Shown here piece by piece: positions 35,832 through 48,230 of a stretch of 51,609 nt of DNA. The notes under the pieces are model-generated. The model had not been told where the DNA came from and searched no databases. It saw only the letters and a list, made by a program, of their open reading frames with translations. The DNA is taken from NCBI GenBank assembly GCA_900696455.1, contig CAADGB010000483.1, forward strand, positions 1-51,609. Reading direction: 5' to 3'. The position numbers and the translations under genes are program-made. Source of the DNA: an uncultured delta proteobacterium. GTDB lineage: Bacteria; Myxococcota_A; Polyangia; Haliangiales; Haliangiaceae. Positions within the stretch are counted from its first letter, which is position 1; each line of letters opens with the position of its first letter.

Positions 35832-37003
35832 GCGCGACGGCCCCCGCCGAGCTCGAGCTGGTGGACCTCGGCCTCGACGAGGGCGGCCACCTCCTGGTCG
35901 AGCGCGGCCTGCGCCTGGGCGGCGGCGAGCTGCTGGTCCGCGGCGGCGCCGCCACCGTCGCGATCGATCTGCCGGCGTGGTGCCGCGCGCGCGGTCACGC
36001 CTGCGCGCCGGCCGCGGGTGGCTGGCACGTCCGCGCCGGCCAGATCGACCGCTGGCGCGGGGCCGAGCGCGCCGGCGAGGTCGCGGCGCCGTCGGCCCAC
36101 GCCCCCGCCCGCTGGGGCCTGGCGGCGCGCGGCGCCCTGGTCGAGGCCGGCGCGCCCACCCTCGACCTGCCGCTGGCCGACCGGCGCACGATGTGGGCGG
36201 ACGAGGCGGCGCGCCTCTACGCCCAGGCGGTGGCGGCGCAGTGGGATCCGGCCACCGCGATCCCGTGGGACGCGCCGGCCGACCACCCGGCCGAGGGCGA
36301 GGACGCGGTGGTCCAGCTCATGACCTACCTGATCGAGAACGAGACCGCGGCGCTGCTGGTGCCGGCGCGCTTCCTCGGCCGCGTCCATCCCCACTTCCGC
36401 GAGGTGATGCAGCTCCTCGCCGTCCAGATCGCCGACGAGGCCCGCCACGTCGAGGTCTTCACGCGCCGCGCCTGCCTGCGCCGCGACGCCCTCGGGCTGT
36501 CGACCGCCGGCGGCCAGGCCTCGCTGGCGACGCTGTTCGACGAGCCCGACTTCGCGATCGCCAGCTTCCTGCTGTCGGTGCTGGGCGAAGGCAGCTTCCT
36601 GGCGCTCCTGGGGTTCGTCCGCGATCACGCGCCCGACCGCTGCACCGCCGCGCTCGCCCGCCTCGCCGCCCAGGACGAGGCCCGCCACGTCGCGTTCGGC
36701 CTCGCCCACCTGCGCCGGCACGTCGACGAGGAGCCGGCCCTGCGCGGCCGGCTCGCCGCCGCCATCGAGCGCCGCCACGCCGCGCTCGCCCACACCGCGG
36801 GCCTCAACCGCGAGGTCTTCGACGCTCTGGTCCTGCTGGCCGCCGGCGGCTGGGCGCCCGCGGACCTGCGGCGCGGCCACGCCGCGGTGGTCGAGCTGGT
36901 GCGGACGATGGACGAGGGGCGGCGTCAGCGCCTGGTCCGCCTCGGCTTCGCGCCCGACGACGCGGCCCGTCTCTCCGCCCTCCACACCCGCAACTTCATG
37001 TGA
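35828..37003 (+). CDS. TusA-like/ferritin-like di-iron fusion protein
   Basis: 391 aa from GTG 35828. Residues about 5-85 have the spacing of a TusA-type sulfur-carrier fold (GGGELLVRGG, VAIDLPAWCRARGH, GGWHVRAG) but lack the Cys-Pro motif used for sulfur transfer. Residues about 150-370 form a four-helix ferritin-like domain with two E...ExxH sets: Glu in LIENETAAL (about 171), DEARHVEVF (about 203-206), Glu in LGEGSFLALL (about 254) and DEARHVAFG (about 283-286). A carboxylate-bridged di-iron site is therefore expected, as in oxidases and oxygenases of this superfamily. No signal peptide. Third gene of the cassette with the flavoprotein and the cytoplasmic PhnD-like protein. Substrate unknown. 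Confidence 0.75.
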   Translation: MSATAPAELELVDLGLDEGGHLLVERGLRLGGGELLVRGGAATVAIDLPAWCRARGHACAPAAGGWHVRAGQIDRWRGAERAGEVAAPSAHAPARWGLAARGALVEAGAPTLDLPLADRRTMWADEAARLYAQAVAAQWDPATAIPWDAPADHPAEGEDAVVQLMTYLIENETAALLVPARFLGRVHPHFREVMQLLAVQIADEARHVEVFTRRACLRRDALGLSTAGGQASLATLFDEPDFAIASFLLSVLGEGSFLALLGFVRDHAPDRCTAALARLAAQDEARHVAFGLAHLRRHVDEEPALRGRLAAAIERRHAALAHTAGLNREVFDALVLLAAGGWAPADLRRGHAAVVELVRTMDEGRRQRLVRLGFAPDDAARLSALHTRNFM

Positions 37004-37011
37004 GCCCGCGC

Positions 37012-37374
37012 TCACTCCGCGGCGTGGCGCTTGACCTCGCCGCGCAGCTTGTGGACGGCGTCGGTGAGCTGGCGGCGCGCGGCCAGGAAGGCGTCGCGGA
37101 CCGCGACGTAGGGATCGTCGTGGGCGCCGTCCTCGCCGGGATCGTGGCTGACGACCACGTCCTTGGCCGGCGCCGCGAGGTGGAGGTGGATCTTCACGTG
37201 GAAGCGTCGGTGCCGGCTCTGGTGCTTGTGCGGGGTCTCGACCCCGACGTCGCAGCCGAGGATGCCGTCGTGCAGGTGCTCGAGCTTCGCGGTCCAGTCC
37301 TCGATGTGGGCGCGGAGCGCGTCGCTGAGGGGGAGCTCTTTGAACGTCAGCCGGATGGGAACCGTCATGGTCAT
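37012..37374 (-). CDS. HPF/RaiA-family ribosome-associated protein
   Basis: 120-aa protein with the beta-alpha-beta-beta-beta-alpha pattern of the ribosome hibernation factor/sigma-54 modulation family: VPIRLTFKELPLSDALRAHI (about 4-24), then RRFHVKIHLHLAAPAKDVVV (about 60) and DDPYVAVRDAFLAARRQL (about 88). These factors bind the 30S decoding centre and silence ribosomes in stationary phase. It is a short type without the dimerising C-terminal domain of long HPF. Its two His-rich strands (PHKHQSRHRRFH) are typical of a subgroup common in proteobacteria. Start may be ATG 37374 or ATG 37368. It ends 8 nt from the end of the convergent di-iron gene. Confidence 0.82.
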   Translation of the reverse strand: MTMTVPIRLTFKELPLSDALRAHIEDWTAKLEHLHDGILGCDVGVETPHKHQSRHRRFHVKIHLHLAAPAKDVVVSHDPGEDGAHDDPYVAVRDAFLAARRQLTDAVHKLRGEVKRHAAE

Positions 37375-37538
37375 CACCGATTGCACACCCGAGGCCAGGT
37401 GCGACACGTGCGCCGGGCTCGCCGCCGGGGCGCGCTGGACGGCGTCGCGCGCTTCCTGCAGCGCGCGTCCCCAGGGCCGCAAGCCGTGCGCGTCCGCGGG
37501 GCCGGTCGCCGGCCGCCGGCGCGCGGCGTCGCCCGGGT

Positions 37539-38185
37539 CTACCGGCGCCTCCGGGATCCCTGGCCGTACGTGGCGAAGCGGGCGCGCACGCGCTCGAGCT
37601 CGTCGTGGTCGAGGACGTGGGGCGACCCGAGCTGGGCGGCGTGCCAGTACTGGGCGGCCAGGGTCTCGACCTCGGCGGCGAGGCGCAGCGCGCTCGCCAG
37701 CGCGTCGCCGAGCGCGACCAGGCCGTGCTTGGCGAGCAGGCAGGCCCGGCCGCCGGCGAGCGCGGCGGTGGCGGCCCGCGCCAGCTCGTCGCTGCCGAAG
37801 GTGGCGTAGGCGGCGCACGGGATCTCGTCGCCACCGGCCAGCGCGACCATGTAGTGCACCGCCGGGATCGGGCGGCGCAGCATCGACACCGAGGTCGCGA
37901 ACAGCGAGTGGGTGTGGACGATCGCGGCGGCGTCGGCGCGGGCCACCAGCAGATCGCGGTGGAGCCGCCACTCGGTGGACGGCGCGCGCTGGCCGGGTCG
38001 GACGCTGCCGTCGAGCTTGACCTCGACCACGTCGGCCGCCGTCAGCTCGGCGTACGGCATGCCCGACGGCGTGATCAGGAACCCGCCCGCCGAGCGCGCG
38101 CTGACGTTGCCCGACATGCCCGGGGTCAGCCCCAGCTCGCTCATGCGCCGCGCCGTGGCCACCAGCTCGCTGCGCAGGTGGAGGG

Positions 38186-38189
<4 letters not shown>
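37539..38189 (-). CDS. Class II aldolase/adducin family protein (probable Ald2 or MtnB)
   Basis: 216-aa zinc enzyme. TPGMSGNVSAR (about 22) and ITPSGMPYAEL (about 37) bind the phosphate; AAIVHTHSLFATSV (about 90) holds the His-x-His metal pair, and a further His lies in QYWHAAQL (about 190). GTG 38189 overlaps the mtnA stop by four bases, and mtnA overlaps mtnP, so it acts in methylthio/deoxyadenosine salvage. Two roles are possible: MtnB dehydratase of the full methionine salvage pathway, or the Ald2 aldolase of the DHAP shunt, which cleaves the MtnA product to DHAP and an aldehyde. No mtnC, mtnD or mtnK follows, which favours Ald2. Confidence 0.8.
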
Positions 38190-39291
<1,102 letters not shown>

Positions 39292-39295
<4 letters not shown>

Positions 39296-40185
39296 CGCCC
39301 CCGCCCCAGCACCCGCCCCGCCACCGCGTCGAGCCGCGCGCACAGCGCGGGGTCGCGGGCCTCGGGCGCGGTGAGCACGGCGCTGTCGAGGGCGCGATCG
39401 CAGCCGTGCGGGCACGGCGCCGGGTGGGCGCCGGCCACCGGCAGCGCCGCGGCCAGGAGCCGGCGCGCGCTGGCGGCGTTGGCGGTGAGGACCCGGATGA
39501 CGTCGGCGACCTGGACGTGATCGTGGTCGGGGTGCCAGCAGTCGAAGTCGGTGACCATGGCCACGGTCGCGTAGCAGAGCTCGGCCTCGCGCGCGAGCTT
39601 GGCCTCGGGCAGGTTGGTCATGCCGATCACGCTCGCGCCCAGGCCGCGGTGCAGCTCCGACTCGGCGCGGGTCGAGAACTGGGGCCCCTCCATGGCGACG
39701 TAGGTGCCGCCGTCGACCACCGGCAGCCCGAGCCCCTGCCCGGTCGCCACCAGCGCCGCGCTCAGGCGCGCGCACACCGGGTGGCCGAACGCGACGTGGG
39801 CGACCAGCCCGGTGCCGAAGAAGGTCCGGGGTCCGCGCAGCGTGCGATCGATGAACTGATCGACGACGACCATCGTCCCCGGCGGCAGCTCGGCCCGCAG
39901 CGAGCCGACCGCGCTCACCGAGATGACCTGGCCGCAGCCGGCGCGCTTGAGGGCGTCGATGTTGGCGCGGAAGTCGATCTCGTGGGGCGGGATGCGGTGG
40001 CCGCGGCCGTGGCGGGGCAGGAACACGACCTTGACGTCGCCGAGCCGGCCGACCAGGAGCTGATCCGAAGGCTGGCCGAAGGGCGAGCGGACCGTGATCC
40101 ACTGCTGGTCGGTCAGCCCGTCGAGGTCGTAGAGGCCGGTGCCGCCGACGATGCCGATCGCGCCCGCCTGGGTCGACATGGTCAT
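39292..40185 (-). CDS. mtnP: S-methyl-5'-thioadenosine phosphorylase
   Basis: 297-aa purine-nucleoside phosphorylase family member that splits methylthioadenosine (a by-product of polyamine and homoserine-lactone synthesis) with phosphate into adenine and methylthioribose-1-phosphate. Motifs: IGIVGGTGLYDLDGL (about 10), FLPRHGRGHRIPPHEI (phosphate/ribose site, about 54), VSAVGSLRAELPPG (about 90), VAMEGPQFSTRAE (about 165) and MTNLPEAKLAREAELCY with TDFDCW (about 190-215), diagnostic for MTAP over PNP. ATG 40185 or the in-frame ATG 40179 are both possible. It is the first gene of the mtnP-mtnA-aldolase operon; the promoter should lie in 40186-40304. Confidence 0.94.
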
Positions 40186-40304
40186 CGGTTACCACGGCGC
40201 CGCCGGGCCCGCGCCCGCCCCTCTCCGGAATCGACGCCCGGCCGCCGCCGCCGCCGGCCGGGACATGATCGGCGGCGAGGACCGCGCGCGGGCCGCCCGT
40301 GGGC

Positions 40305-41947
40305 TCAGAACCGGTAGCCGACGCGCAGGAACAGCGAGCTGGTGACGATGCTCGACTGCGGCACCCCGCCCATGGTCGCGGGGTCGGTGATCGTGAGCTT
40401 CTGCAGGCCGACGCCGCCCTGGACCACCCCGAACCAGTCCGGCTTGAAACGGTAGTAGCCGGTGACGTTGCCCTGGACCGCGGCGGTGTTGGCGCTGCCG
40501 TAGCAGGTGGCGACGTCGCCGGGCTGGCACACCGCCCCGGCGTTGTCGTCGGCGGACTGCACCACCGCCAGGTCGCCCTGCAGCTCGGCCTTGCCGCCCT
40601 TGAGGCCCGGCCGGGTCGCCGCCAGGCGGACGATCTGCGAGGTCGAGCGGGCGTAGCTGGCCTGGCCGAGGCCGACGCCGCGGATGAACGACAGGTCGAG
40701 GCGGAGGCCGCCGTAGAAGCGGCGATCGACCGCCTGCACCAGCAGCTCGACGGCCTGGGCCGCGGGCAGGAGCTTGTCGGTCATGCCGGCCTCGAGCCGG
40801 ACCTCGGGCCGGCGCCGCGCCGACAGCCCGGTGGTGATCTCGAAGCGGTTGGTCTTGCCCAGCGCCGCCGACACCGTGCCCCGCACCGAGTCGGCCGCGA
40901 TCCGCTGGACCTCGGCGTTGTTGATGACGCCGCCGTCGATCGTCGGCCCGACGTTCTCGAGCTGGTTGGCGATCTGCTGCTCGAGGACCTCGGTGTCGAC
41001 GCGGTTGACGCTCAGGTTGGTGCGCAGGCGGAAGGCCGGCTTCCACTGCACGCCCAGGGTCAGGTTGGTGAGCGCGAAGCCGGCGGCGCCGGCGACGTCG
41101 ACGACGACGTAGTGGTAGAGGTCGAGGCGCGGCGAGCGCCGGGCGTAGCCGTTGGTGGTGACGAAGACCCGCGGCGACTCCCAGGCGTCGGTCCGGGTGT
41201 CGCGCTTGGTCGGCACGATCGCCACGCCGCCGATCGCGCCGTAGGTGCGCGAGGTGCGGTAGGCGGCGCCGAAGCCGCCGGCCACCGGCACGACGCGACC
41301 GGTCCGGGTGCCGACCACGTCGACGCCGCGCGGGTAGTCGGTGAGCACCGAGCGCGAGGCCCGCAGCGGGTAGGCGCCGGCGAAGCCGAGGTAGGTCCAG
41401 CGCGCGTTCTTGGCGTAGTCGATGCGCAGGCCGTCGATCTTGAGCGCGGCCAGATCGCCGATGACCTGCCGGCCGAGGAAGAGATCGGTGCGACGACCGC
41501 CGCGCACCAGGTACAGCTCGCGCACCTCGTACTCGTGCTCGCCGAACTGCCCCGACTGGATGCGGTTGCGATCGCCGCGGTCGAGGCCGAGGGCGTCGTT
41601 GATGAGGTCGCGGTTGACCAGGCGGCCGCGGGCGTCGGCGCGCAGGTCCCAGCGCCCGCCGCGGAGGTGGCGACCGTCGACCTGGGCCCGCAGCTCGGTG
41701 AACAGGCGCGAGAACGGCGACGCGTTGGGGACGGTGGCCCCGCCGGCCACCAGCGCCGTCGACTGCCCGCCGCTCTCGGTGTAGACGAAGCTGGTCGAGC
41801 TCAGGCTGCCCTGCCACAGCGTGCGGTCGCGATCCTCGTCCTCCTTGTCGACGAAGAAGCGGTCCTCCTCCGCCGACTGCGCGGCCGCCGCGCCCGCGCC
41901 CAGGCCCAGGCCCAGGGCCGCCACCACCGCCGCCGGCGCCCGCGCCC

Positions 41948-41951
<4 letters not shown>
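40305..41951 (-). CDS. Outer-membrane beta-barrel of the multiheme cytochrome locus
   Basis: 548-aa exported protein from ATG 41951, which overlaps the cytochrome stop (ATGA). The signal peptide ends AAAAQ. The mature protein has a short acidic plug (SAEEDRFFVDKEDEDRD), then many amphipathic strands with alternating aromatic/charged residues (YEVRELYLVRGGRRTDLFLG, LRIDYAKNARWTYLGFAG, LDLYHYVVVDVAG) and a C-terminal FLRVGYRF with terminal Phe. There is no CxxCH. Length and context suggest the porin-like sheath of a porin-cytochrome conduit, comparable in role but not visibly in sequence to MtrB/PioB. There is one Cys pair (VCQPGDVATCYG, about 470). Family assignment by name is not possible by eye. 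Confidence 0.72.
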
Positions 41952-44344
<2,393 letters not shown>

Positions 44345-44348
44345 CAGT

Positions 44349-46559
44349 CTACCAGGCCCGGTCCCATGACACCCAGATGTGGGCGGCGCTGAAGATGGTG
44401 AGGAGGATCGTGAACGGGACGTGGACCTTCTTCCACGAGTTGAGCAGGAGCGCCGCCTTGGGCGCGATCACCGCCGCGCGCTGGATCTTCATCATCCGGC
44501 CGGCCCGCCGCACCAGATCGCGGCGCGCCTTGCCGGTCATGCCCAGGCGGCGCAGCCGGCTGCGCCGGCGCAGCCAGCGCGCCGGCCGCCGCGCGTCCTC
44601 GACGAGGAGCCACAGCAACGTGACGACCACGCCCGAGTGGCTGGCGACGGCGTCGACCTTGGCCTTGTGCTCGTACAGCTCGCGGTCGACCTCGGCGGTC
44701 GCCACCGGGTTCTGGCCGCGGTGGTGCTGGAAGGCGCGCTCGTGGTCCAGCTCCTCCAGCTCGCGCCCGCTCGAGAGCTCGGGGACCTGGGTGTAGAGGT
44801 AGCGGCCGATGAAGCCGCTGACGGCGACGATCACCATGCTCCACAGCGCGATGTCGACCCAGGTGCCCAGGCGCAGCGCCGAGTGCAGGACGATGAACAT
44901 CGGCCCGATCGTGCCCGCCATCAGGTGGAAGTCGAACCACATCGTGTTCGACGCGATCCAGCGGAACGGCCGGAGGCGGCGGAACATCGGGTAGATCGCG
45001 GCGATGATCATGAGCGCGGTGCCGACCAGGCCGCACTGGATCGCCAGCTCGTCGCCGGCGCGGAACCCGACCTTCTCCACCACCATGTCGGTGGGCAGGT
45101 CGGCGAGGTCCGGCACCTGGCGCAGCTTGTGGTACTGCCACGACAGGGTCGGGGCGTAGAGGCGCAGGAGCACCTCGCCCAGCACCACCAGCCAGGCCAG
45201 GAGGCCCAGGGTCCACATGAGGAGCGGGCCGCCGCGGCCGCGGCGGACCTTGGCCTCGCCGCCCGAGCGCACGGCCACCCCCTCGGTGAAGGCGTAGGTC
45301 GGCAGGACCTCGCGGCGATCGCCGTCGACGTCGTGCTCGTAGCCGGCGCGGGCGGCGGCGGCCACCGCCGGCGAGCGCTCGCGGAACAGGTCGTAGGCGT
45401 CGAGCTCGATCAGCGAGCCGGTGGGGCACGCCGAGATGCAGGCCTGGTCGCTGTAGGTCGCGCAGTGGTCGCACTTGTTGGCGATGCGGCGCGGCCGCGC
45501 CACCCGCCCGGTGCCCGGCCCGAAGGCCAGCGCCTGCTTCTTGTCGAGGCGCTTCTTGAACGCCCACCGCACCAGCGGGCTGTCCTCGTCGATGTCGACC
45601 ATGTCGATCGCGCCGTAGGGGCAGCTCTGGGCGCAGGCGGTGCAGCCGGTGCAGGTGGCCTCGTTGATGACCACCTCCTTGCGCCGCTCGTCGTACTTGA
45701 TCGAGTCGTAGGCGCACGGATCGATGCAGCGCTGATCGGTGCAGGTCCGGCAGGTGTAGACGAAGTCCAGCATGCCGAGCTGGTAACCGCCCAGGGTCAG
45801 GCGGCGGACGCCGTAGCGCTCCTCGCAGGCGATCTCGCACTGCTTGCAGTCGATGCAGCGATCGAGCTGACGGACGCGCACCCGCTCCCCCGACACCGAG
45901 ATGCCCTGGCGCACGAAGAAGTCGAGCACCTCCTGCTTGACGCCGGTCACGCCGTGCAGGCGCTGGCGCGAGGCCTGGATGGCGCGGCGGAAGCGGGCCT
46001 CGAAGAACGGGAACGTCACCGCGACCTCGGCGACGAAGCGCTGGGCCAGGGTGACGATCGTGGTGGGCGCGGTGGTGAAGAACGCGACCGGCTGCCCGCG
46101 GGTGGCGGCCAGGGCGCCGGCGTTGAAGACGTCGCCGTCGGCGAACAGCGCGACGTTCTTCCTGGCGACGCGCGCCAGCGGCTCGGGCTTGATGAGCGAC
46201 TCGGCCTCGCGCTCCTCGGCGGTCATCGCCTCGAGGCGGGCCTGGAGCTCCTTGCGCTCGGCGAGATCGCTCGGCTCGAAGACCCCGGCGGCGACCTGAC
46301 CGCTGACCACGTAGACCAGCGGCGCCGCCTGCCCGCGCGGGACGCTCCCCGGATCGGCCACCAGCAGGTCGCGATCGATCGCGCGCTCGACCAGGTCGCC
46401 GGCGGTGAGGGCGCCGACCAGCAGATCGTTGGGCAGGCCGTCGAAGAACGGGAGCTGACGGAGGGCCGCGTAGCTCCCCCGCAGGTCGGGTGGTAGCATC
46501 GCGGCGGGATCGACCGCCGGCATGTTCGGATCCACCGCGAGGCGAAACGGAGTGCTCAT
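44349..46559 (-). CDS. cNMP-like/4x[4Fe-4S]/cytochrome b-like membrane fusion protein
   Basis: 736 aa from ATG 46559. Residues about 30-210 form a CRP-type cyclic-nucleotide-binding-like beta roll (QLPFFDGLPNDLLVGAL, LVYVVSGQVAAGV, LFADGDVFN). Residues about 232-390 carry four ferredoxin clusters, 16 Cys: CIDCKQCEIAC, CRTCTDQRCIDPC, CTGCTACAQSCPYG and CDHCATYSDQACISACPTG. From about 445 there are about six membrane helices with paired His (FDFHLMAGTIGPMFIVLHSA, FTILLTIFSAAHIWVSW) that may hold haem b. It is likely the inner-membrane electron entry or exit module for the multiheme cytochrome. The open frame extends to 46712, but the added residues look non-coding. The ligand of the sensor-like domain is unknown. 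Confidence 0.85.
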   Translation of the reverse strand: MSTPFRLAVDPNMPAVDPAAMLPPDLRGSYAALRQLPFFDGLPNDLLVGALTAGDLVERAIDRDLLVADPGSVPRGQAAPLVYVVSGQVAAGVFEPSDLAERKELQARLEAMTAEEREAESLIKPEPLARVARKNVALFADGDVFNAGALAATRGQPVAFFTTAPTTIVTLAQRFVAEVAVTFPFFEARFRRAIQASRQRLHGVTGVKQEVLDFFVRQGISVSGERVRVRQLDRCIDCKQCEIACEERYGVRRLTLGGYQLGMLDFVYTCRTCTDQRCIDPCAYDSIKYDERRKEVVINEATCTGCTACAQSCPYGAIDMVDIDEDSPLVRWAFKKRLDKKQALAFGPGTGRVARPRRIANKCDHCATYSDQACISACPTGSLIELDAYDLFRERSPAVAAAARAGYEHDVDGDRREVLPTYAFTEGVAVRSGGEAKVRRGRGGPLLMWTLGLLAWLVVLGEVLLRLYAPTLSWQYHKLRQVPDLADLPTDMVVEKVGFRAGDELAIQCGLVGTALMIIAAIYPMFRRLRPFRWIASNTMWFDFHLMAGTIGPMFIVLHSALRLGTWVDIALWSMVIVAVSGFIGRYLYTQVPELSSGRELEELDHERAFQHHRGQNPVATAEVDRELYEHKAKVDAVASHSGVVVTLLWLLVEDARRPARWLRRRSRLRRLGMTGKARRDLVRRAGRMMKIQRAAVIAPKAALLLNSWKKVHVPFTILLTIFSAAHIWVSWDRAW

Positions 46560-46569
46560 CGATGCGGGC

Positions 46570-47316
46570 GTGGCAGGCGATCCGGACGGGGCGGACCGGG
46601 CCGTGGCTGGAGCGGGAGGCGACACCGACCCCCGGGTAGAAGCAAGCGTCGGACCGGTCGAGGCGTCACGGGTCGGCCGCCAAATTCCAGGCGATCGTAC
46701 CAGGTTACGCACGGCGGATCACGCGGCTGGCGGGGTCTCGGCGCGCCGGTCCTCCCCGCCTCGGGCCTTGGGTCCCCAGGTCCCCGCGGGGCGGACGTGG
46801 TCGGAGCGCCGCGGCCGGGCCCTCGTCGCCGTGGCCGCGGTCGGCGTCCTGAACGTCGGGCCCGCCGCCGCCGATCCCGCCCCGCGCACCCTGCGCGCCG
46901 CCAGCGATCTGGATGGTCTCCACCTCTGGCTGGGGCCGGTGGGCGCCGCGACCCGGGTGGAGGGGGACTGGGACTCGGCGTGGGGCGGCACCGTCGCCGT
47001 GGTCCGCGTCCGCGAGCGGGCCCCCCTGGCCGCCGCCGGGCTGTGGCTGGGCGGCGCGCGTTACGCCGCCCGCGACGGGGGACGGCTCTGGCTGGACGGG
47101 ATCGCGGGCACGCGCCGGCTGGGCGGGCGGATGCTCGGCGTGGGCGTCGGCCCGGTGCTGGAGCTGGGCGAGCTGCGTCACCTGCGGCCCGGCGCCCAGG
47201 CCAGCATTTGGTGCTTCGCCGGGGTTGTGCCTTATGCGAGGGTAGGTGTATTGGAGGCGTCCGGCCCGTTCGTCGAGCTGGGTCTCAGCCTGAGCGTCCC
47301 CGCGCTGCGCTGGTGA
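46570..47316 (+). CDS. Putative small outer-membrane protein, start uncertain
   Basis: The convincing part runs from about 46800: a signal peptide (RALVAVAAVGVLNVGPAAAD) and about 150 residues of alternating strands (GLHLWLGPVGAATRVEGDW, TVAVVRVRERAPLAAAGLWL, ARYAARDGGRLWLDGIAG, GPFVELGLSLSVPALRW) ending in an aromatic residue, as in small beta-barrels. In this frame the only start codons are ATG 46522, GTG 46552 and GTG 46570. All add about 75 poor-quality residues before the signal peptide and overlap or abut the start of the divergent Fe-S gene. A non-standard start or a sequencing error nearby is possible. Function unknown; a link with the electron conduit is only positional. Confidence 0.55.
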   Translation: MAGDPDGADRAVAGAGGDTDPRVEASVGPVEASRVGRQIPGDRTRLRTADHAAGGVSARRSSPPRALGPQVPAGRTWSERRGRALVAVAAVGVLNVGPAAADPAPRTLRAASDLDGLHLWLGPVGAATRVEGDWDSAWGGTVAVVRVRERAPLAAAGLWLGGARYAARDGGRLWLDGIAGTRRLGGRMLGVGVGPVLELGELRHLRPGAQASIWCFAGVVPYARVGVLEASGPFVELGLSLSVPALRW

Positions 47317-47377
47317 CGGGATCTTTGACAAGCAATTCCGGTTTGTTGTGACCAGTCCATGGTGAGCCACATCGCCG

Positions 47378-47406
47378 TTGACAGCCGGGGCCGCGAGGGG
47401 TAATCC
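47378..47406 (+). promoter_or_regulatory. Candidate sigma-70-type promoter of tRNA-Pro
   Basis: TTGACA at 47378-47383, 17-nt spacer, weak -10 TAATCC at 47401-47406, about 45 nt before the tRNA. A second TTGACA lies at 47325-47330 without a clear -10. The segment is clearly less GC-rich than its surroundings. Confidence 0.4.
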
Positions 47407-47451
47407 CTTCACCTACTCGTCCACCCTCAGCGAAACTTTCCAACCATCTCA

Positions 47452-47525
<74 letters not shown>

Positions 47526-47548
47526 CGAAACAGCAGAGACCAACCGTC

Positions 47549-48196
<648 letters not shown>

Positions 48197-48228
48197 GCGC
48201 CACGTCCCTGGCGCGGCCGCGAGCCGCG
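48197..48228. terminator. Two hairpins between convergent genes
   Basis: GCGCCA-CGTCCC-TGGCGC (48197-48214) begins at the stop codon of the response regulator gene. CGCGGC-CGCGA-GCCGCG (48212-48228) follows, overlapping it, just before the end of the opposing gene (48231). They are mutually exclusive stems and suit a bidirectional terminator; there is no U-tract. Confidence 0.45.
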
Positions 48229-48230
48229 GG

